The notes below the pieces were generated by a model that saw nothing but the letters and a program-made list of their open reading frames with translations, ran no database searches and had not been told where the DNA came from. 9,348 nt of DNA from Actinomycetes bacterium (GTDB lineage: Bacteria > Actinomycetota > Aquicultoria > CAJVYJ01 > JAUVQD01). Location of the stretch: contig JAUVQD010000034.1 in NCBI GenBank assembly GCA_030598355.1, positions 1 to 9,348 of the forward strand, given 5' to 3'. A program made the translations under genes and the position numbers. Below, in pieces: positions 6,773 through 9,348 of the stretch. How positions within the stretch are numbered: the first letter of the stretch is position 1; every line of letters starts with the position of its first letter.

Positions 6773-8020
6773 TCATTTATGCAAATGGTCCGCAACCGAA
6801 TGGTAAAGAGAAATCTGATCCTTGACAACTTCTCCCAAACGCCGCACCCCTTCGCGAACATCTTCTTCGCTCGGATAACAGAAGGCCAACCGCATGTAGT
6901 TGGCACCGGCGCCCTCGGTAAAAAATGCCCTTCCGGGAACAAAAGCGACTTTTTTATTTATGGCTTCAGCCAACATTTCAGTAGCGTCGATAAACTCCGG
7001 TAACTCAACCCAGACAAAAAATCCACCGTGCGGATGTGTCCAAGAGGCTTCTTTCGGAAAAAACTCATCAAGTGCTTCCAGCATCGCATCGCGACGACCA
7101 CTATAGATGGTCGTCAGCTGCGCGAGATATTCGTCGAGATCATTGGCGTCAAGAAATTCTTCGACCACTCTTTGAGTAAACGAGCTAGAACATAAATCGG
7201 CCGATTGTTTCGCGAAGATTAACTTTTCCAATATCGGATGAGGCGCCACAACCCAGCCCAATCGAATCCCCGGAGAAAATATCTTCGAAAACGTGCTGAG
7301 ATAGATAACCTTATCATCGAGTGCCCTTAAAGAAGGAAGGTTTTCTCCTTCAAAACGTAGACGGCCATATGGGTTATCTTCGACCAGAAGCAAATCGTAT
7401 TCAGCGGATAGCTCGATGAGGCGCTTTCGCCGCGGTCCGCTCATCGTGACTCCGGCAGGGTTGTGGAAATTAGGAACCACATACATAAATTTTGGTCTGA
7501 TCCCTTGTCTCTTCAACTCCTTAAGCTTTTTTTCTAGAAGATCTACGCGAACCCCTTCATCATCGAGAGGAATAGCCACTATTTTTGGCTCATATCCGAT
7601 AAAAGCGTCCAAAGCCCCAACGTAACTTGGCGCCTCAACAATAATATGATCGCCCGGATCAATAAATATTTTGGCTATCAGATCCAGAGCTTGTTGGGAT
7701 CCGTCCGTGATAATAAAATCTTCGGTGTTAACCGCAATTTCATCTTGAGCCATGATTTTGGTGACGTGTTTTTTTAATCCAGTGTGTCCTTCTGATGGAC
7801 CATACTGCAACGCCTCGTTGCCCTGGCGCTCCATACAATCAGTCGCAGCTGAGACCATTTTGTTCATTTTGAATTCTTTTGTGTAAGGCAAGCCGCCGGC
7901 AAGTGAAATAATATCGGCGCGAGCTGTTACGCTTAAAAGATCGCGGATTGCGGATGACTTAAGAAGCGAAGCCCGATTCGCGTATAAATCCCCCCACTTG
8001 TCAAACTGATACCTTGTCAT
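6773..8020 (-). CDS. PLP-dependent aminotransferase, class I/II (fold type I, LysN/2-aminoadipate-like)
   Basis: Cytosolic pyridoxal-phosphate enzyme that transfers amino groups between amino acids and 2-oxoacids. From ATG 8020 it is 415 residues. The PLP lysine is Lys246 in STFSKIFSPG; other cofactor and substrate residues are PNFHNPAG (183-190, with Asn187), EDNPY (214-218, with Asp215 and Tyr218) and Arg253 in GIRLGW. LQYGPSEGHTGL (71-82) is characteristic of the LysN/MocR-type aminotransferase group, but there is no GntR DNA-binding domain, so this is a stand-alone enzyme. Substrate specificity (alanine, aromatic, branched-chain or aminoadipate) cannot be read from motifs. An open frame extends to 8038, but GGAGGT (8030-8025), 4 nt before ATG 8020, fixes the start. 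It heads an operon with ddl and lies behind a T-box leader. Confidence 0.92.
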   Translation of the reverse strand: MTRYQFDKWGDLYANRASLLKSSAIRDLLSVTARADIISLAGGLPYTKEFKMNKMVSAATDCMERQGNEALQYGPSEGHTGLKKHVTKIMAQDEIAVNTEDFIITDGSQQALDLIAKIFIDPGDHIIVEAPSYVGALDAFIGYEPKIVAIPLDDEGVRVDLLEKKLKELKRQGIRPKFMYVVPNFHNPAGVTMSGPRRKRLIELSAEYDLLLVEDNPYGRLRFEGENLPSLRALDDKVIYLSTFSKIFSPGIRLGWVVAPHPILEKLIFAKQSADLCSSSFTQRVVEEFLDANDLDEYLAQLTTIYSGRRDAMLEALDEFFPKEASWTHPHGGFFVWVELPEFIDATEMLAEAINKKVAFVPGRAFFTEGAGANYMRLAFCYPSEEDVREGVRRLGEVVKDQISLYHSVADHLHK

Positions 8021-8024
8021 AGCG

Positions 8025-8030
8025 ACCTCC
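8025..8030 (-). promoter_or_regulatory. Ribosome binding site of the aminotransferase
   Basis: GGAGGT reads on the minus strand from 8030 to 8025, 4 nt before ATG 8020. It lies downstream of the leader terminator, inside the longer reading frame, and so rules out a start at 8038. Confidence 0.75.
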
Positions 8031-8087
8031 GCGGCCAAACCCTAGAAGACTCTTTCCCCAAAACTCTTTTCATCTCTTTTAATAAAT

Positions 8088-8133
8088 AAAAAAACTCCCG
8101 TCCCAATTAAATAAATATTTGTAGGGACGAGAG
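8088..8133 (-). terminator. Rho-independent terminator within the T-box leader
   Basis: CUCUCGUCCC (8133-8124) pairs with GGGACGGGAG (8104-8095), a 10 bp stem with one or two G-U pairs. A U7 tract (8094-8088) follows. The 5' arm is shared with the antiterminator, so the two folds are mutually exclusive, as expected for a transcriptional T-box. Confidence 0.92.
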
Positions 8134-8378
8134 GAACTCTCGTGTTACCACCCTGCTTCACCTTTGCCTCACGGCCAAAGATCTTACCAAGGAAATGAGT
8201 TATAAGAAAACTCACCTGCTTTTAGTAGATAACGGATACACCGGCCAGCCATACTTATATTTCCGACTGACGGCTCCAGGGCGGCCCACTGCTGCTCTTC
8301 TGCCGGTTCTCACCAAACCCGGCTCGCTTTGAGAAGTCAGACAACAGCTCTTCCCCTTCTAAAGCCTTTAATCAATAT
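8088..8378 (-). promoter_or_regulatory. T-box riboswitch leader of the aminotransferase-ddl operon (tRNA-Ala inferred)
   Basis: A transcribed leader that senses uncharged tRNA. On the minus strand, Stem I is closed by GGCUUUA (8366-8360) with UGGAGCC (8278-8272), continues with CUGUUG (8347-8342) paired to CAGCAG (8294-8289), and is capped by GCCGG/CCGGC (8323-8319/8306-8302). CCGUUAUC (8235-8228) is the usual segment of the Stem IIA/B pseudoknot. The T-box AGGGUGGUAACACGAGAG (8154-8137) forms a perfect antiterminator: AGGG with CCCU (8126-8123) and ACGAGAG with CUCUCGU (8133-8127), around the 7 nt bulge UGGUAAC. UGGU pairs with a tRNA ending ACCA (discriminator A). The 3' internal loop of Stem I reads UGG-GCC-G; GCC (8285-8283) would specify alanine, whose tRNA has discriminator A. 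The riboswitch is firm; the specifier is inferred from a hand fold. Confidence 0.93.
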
Positions 8379-8384
8379 TGGCTC

Positions 8385-8412
8385 ATTATACCAAGGCAAC
8401 TTTCGGAATCAA
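8385..8412 (-). promoter_or_regulatory. Sigma-A-type promoter for the T-box leader
   Basis: The minus strand has -35 TTGATT (8412-8407), a 16 nt spacer and a perfect -10 TATAAT (8390-8385). Transcription would start near 8379-8378, about 12 nt before the base of Stem I. The promoter lies just downstream of the YggT-like gene, so the operon has its own transcription start. Confidence 0.72.
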
Positions 8413-8424
8413 GCTTCTTAAAAA

Positions 8425-8838
8425 CTACTTCTGGATTAGCTCGTCTTCCTCTTTTGTCAACTGCGGCTCGGGAGTTCGCTCCACAGGTCTTGGCACTGGT
8501 GCTTTGTTCTTAATCTGCTGCCTCGATAGCCAGCTTTGGATACCGGAGAAAATGAACTCAACTAGTAGTGTAATCAGAAGTATTCCCGTTGCCGCGATAT
8601 CAAATATACCCTCGTAGGGTGTGTTGACCGGCTCAATGCTGTTCAGTGGCGCAATCATAAATTCAGTCGTCGAAATCACGAAATCATATCCCGGAACTGT
8701 CTTCAGCGTGCCAAAAAAAAGAAATATGATTCTTAAAAGCAGAAGTATGCCAACCACAACTAGCGCTAAGACCAGAATTCTTACTATGGTATTAAAACCA
8801 CCATATACTTGACCGGACATATTGGGCTGCTCATCCAT
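8425..8838 (-). CDS. YggT-like integral membrane protein
   Basis: A 137-residue protein with two hydrophobic segments (about 17-43 and 79-100). They flank a conserved-looking VPGYDFVISTTEFMIAPLN stretch (48-66) that resembles the single YggT repeat (…TEP-L/APL..). A charged, proline-rich cytoplasmic tail follows (about 108-137). YggT proteins are linked to osmotic stress, turgor and cell division, but no biochemical activity is established. The ATG at 8838 is preceded by GGGGAG (8849-8844) at 5 nt spacing; the internal Met7 lacks such a site. It is divergent from the ferredoxin gene across 232 nt. Family membership is inferred from length, topology and the mid-protein motif, so another small membrane family is possible. 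Confidence 0.7.
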   Translation of the reverse strand: MDEQPNMSGQVYGGFNTIVRILVLALVVVGILLLLRIIFLFFGTLKTVPGYDFVISTTEFMIAPLNSIEPVNTPYEGIFDIAATGILLITLLVEFIFSGIQSWLSRQQIKNKAPVPRPVERTPEPQLTKEEDELIQK

Positions 8839-8939
8839 GAATTCTCCCCCCTGTTATCTTTACCTTGGCGAACGTCAAAAGCATTGATAGGTATTTTACC
8901 TTCTTTGGCCGCATCAGGAAAGCCTGACGAAAAGATGAC

Positions 8940-9013
8940 TTGACCTAGTTGAGAAAATATCTTTATAAATTATCAAGATTATTCTAGTCTTTTTTGGGGC
9001 ACTGAAATATAAT
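8940..9013 (+). promoter_or_regulatory. Candidate promoter region of the ferredoxin gene
   Basis: Two overlapping possibilities are visible on the plus strand. The first is TTGACC (8940-8945) with TATAAA (8964-8969) at an 18 nt spacing. The second is a perfect TATAAT (9008-9013) without a convincing -35. Either would give a short leader before the ferredoxin ribosome binding site. The rest of the 8839-9070 gap is AT-rich, with one imperfect hairpin at 8911-8929 that has no U tract. Confidence 0.4.
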
Positions 9014-9070
9014 GCGAAAAAATCGATGTTTTTAGCTTAAGCGAAAAGAACAAAACAGGAGGTAAGTAGT

Positions 9071-9268
9071 ATGAAGCCAAAAATTAACGCTGAGGAATGT
9101 ATAGGGGATGGTATCTGTGAGGAAATCTGCCCGGAGGTTTTCGAACTAAGGGATGATGGTCTGGCCTATGTTATCGACGAAGACCCTCCAGAGAATCTAA
9201 GCGACAAGATTGAAGAATCAGTGGAAGAATGTCCTACTTCGGCAATTATTATTGAGGATGCGGAATAG
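9071..9268 (+). CDS. Single-cluster ferredoxin with Asp in place of a ligand Cys
   Basis: Small cytosolic electron carrier of 65 residues, acidic and typical in length for monocluster bacterial/archaeal ferredoxins. The cluster motif reads C10-I-G-D13-G-I-C16-E-E-I-C20-P, with the distal C54-P. Asp13 occupies the place of the second cysteine of the usual CxxCxxC motif, as in Pyrococcus furiosus ferredoxin (CIGDAIC). There Asp, two Cys and the distal Cys hold the cluster, and the cluster can interconvert between 3Fe and 4Fe forms. Cys20 is left without an obvious disulfide partner, because position 48-equivalent cysteine is missing. AGGAGGT (9057-9063) lies 7 nt before ATG 9071. No partner oxidoreductase is adjacent, so its redox partners are unknown. 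Confidence 0.95.
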   Translation: MKPKINAEECIGDGICEEICPEVFELRDDGLAYVIDEDPPENLSDKIEESVEECPTSAIIIEDAE

Positions 9269-9289
9269 GCTAAAGACAAAGTGAAACAA

Positions 9290-9348
9290 TCAAGCTGCCA
9301 GCTCTTCCTCGGGCCCGTAGGCTTCCAATACAATAGCGTCAGTCGGGC
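9290..9348 (-). CDS. C-terminal tail of a gene entering from the right edge (unidentified)
   Basis: Reading the minus strand from the right edge, one frame is open to a TGA at 9292-9290 and encodes PTDAIVLEAYGPEEELAA. The composition is protein-like, and the gene would converge on the ferredoxin with a 21 nt gap. Only 18 residues are visible, which is too little to name a family. Another minus-strand frame is also open over this short span, so the call is tentative. Confidence 0.4.
   Translation of the reverse strand, partial: PTDAIVLEAYGPEEELAA

Noticed and set aside
6733..6942. Minus-strand open frame overlapping the end of the aminotransferase and the ddl start
   Set aside because: It lies in another frame inside the aminotransferase, whose PLP-enzyme motifs are unambiguous; no motif or ribosome binding site supports it.
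8378..8617. Plus-strand open frame across the T-box promoter and the end of the YggT-like gene
   Set aside because: It is antisense to a clear riboswitch and to a membrane protein gene, has no ribosome binding site, and its product has low-complexity serine content typical of a shadow frame.
8911..8929. CATCAGG/CCTGACG hairpin upstream of the YggT-like gene
   Set aside because: Only five continuous pairs with a mismatch and no T-run on either side, so not a terminator; no second copy in the window.

Overview
This is an ordinary chromosomal window from a Gram-positive-type bacterium, probably an anaerobe. Lines of support are a transcriptional T-box riboswitch, strong GGAGG-type ribosome binding sites, D-Ala-D-Ala ligase, a YtxH-type protein, a YabE/G5-like cell-envelope deacetylase, and a small single-cluster ferredoxin. 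The membrane metallophosphoesterase carries an extracytoplasmic 'PPLG...TH' module that I associate with actinobacterial homologues, so a deep-branching, moderate-GC actinobacterial lineage is my best guess. A clostridial-type Bacillota host is not excluded. No rRNA, tRNA, CRISPR array, phage or conjugative module is visible.

Layout, left to right. 1-100 holds nothing I can support. A membrane-anchored polysaccharide deacetylase (101-1231, minus) is divergent from endonuclease IV (1324-2172, plus). Endonuclease IV converges, with a 12 nt gap, on a minus-strand run read right to left: metallophosphoesterase (5207-3663), YihY/BrkB membrane protein (3620-2793) and orotate phosphoribosyltransferase (2733-2185). 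Just upstream of the metallophosphoesterase is a short repeat element (5222-5301): three GGGGACA repeats and an imperfect hairpin, resembling the non-coding elements associated with REP/Y1-type transposases. Next, still on minus, is a YtxH-like protein (5698-5333) with its own candidate promoter.

The most informative region is 5784-8412 on the minus strand. A promoter (8412-8385) drives a roughly 290 nt T-box leader (8378-8088) with Stem I, a CCGUUAUC segment, a perfectly paired antiterminator and a competing rho-independent terminator. The leader controls a class I/II PLP aminotransferase (8020-6773) followed by D-alanine-D-alanine ligase (6743-5784). The codon in the Stem I internal loop and the T-box bulge base both fit tRNA-Ala, which would make this an alanine-responsive operon linking amino-acid transamination to cell-wall dipeptide synthesis. 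That specificity is an inference.

At the right end, a YggT-like membrane protein (8838-8425, minus) is divergent from a ferredoxin (9071-9268, plus) in which Asp replaces one cluster-ligand cysteine. The tail of a further minus-strand gene probably enters at the right edge (9348-9290). I see no clearly undescribed multi-gene system. The items most worth a second look are the T-box/aminotransferase/ddl arrangement, the REP-like insertion, and a Lys-to-Met change in the ligase active-site loop.
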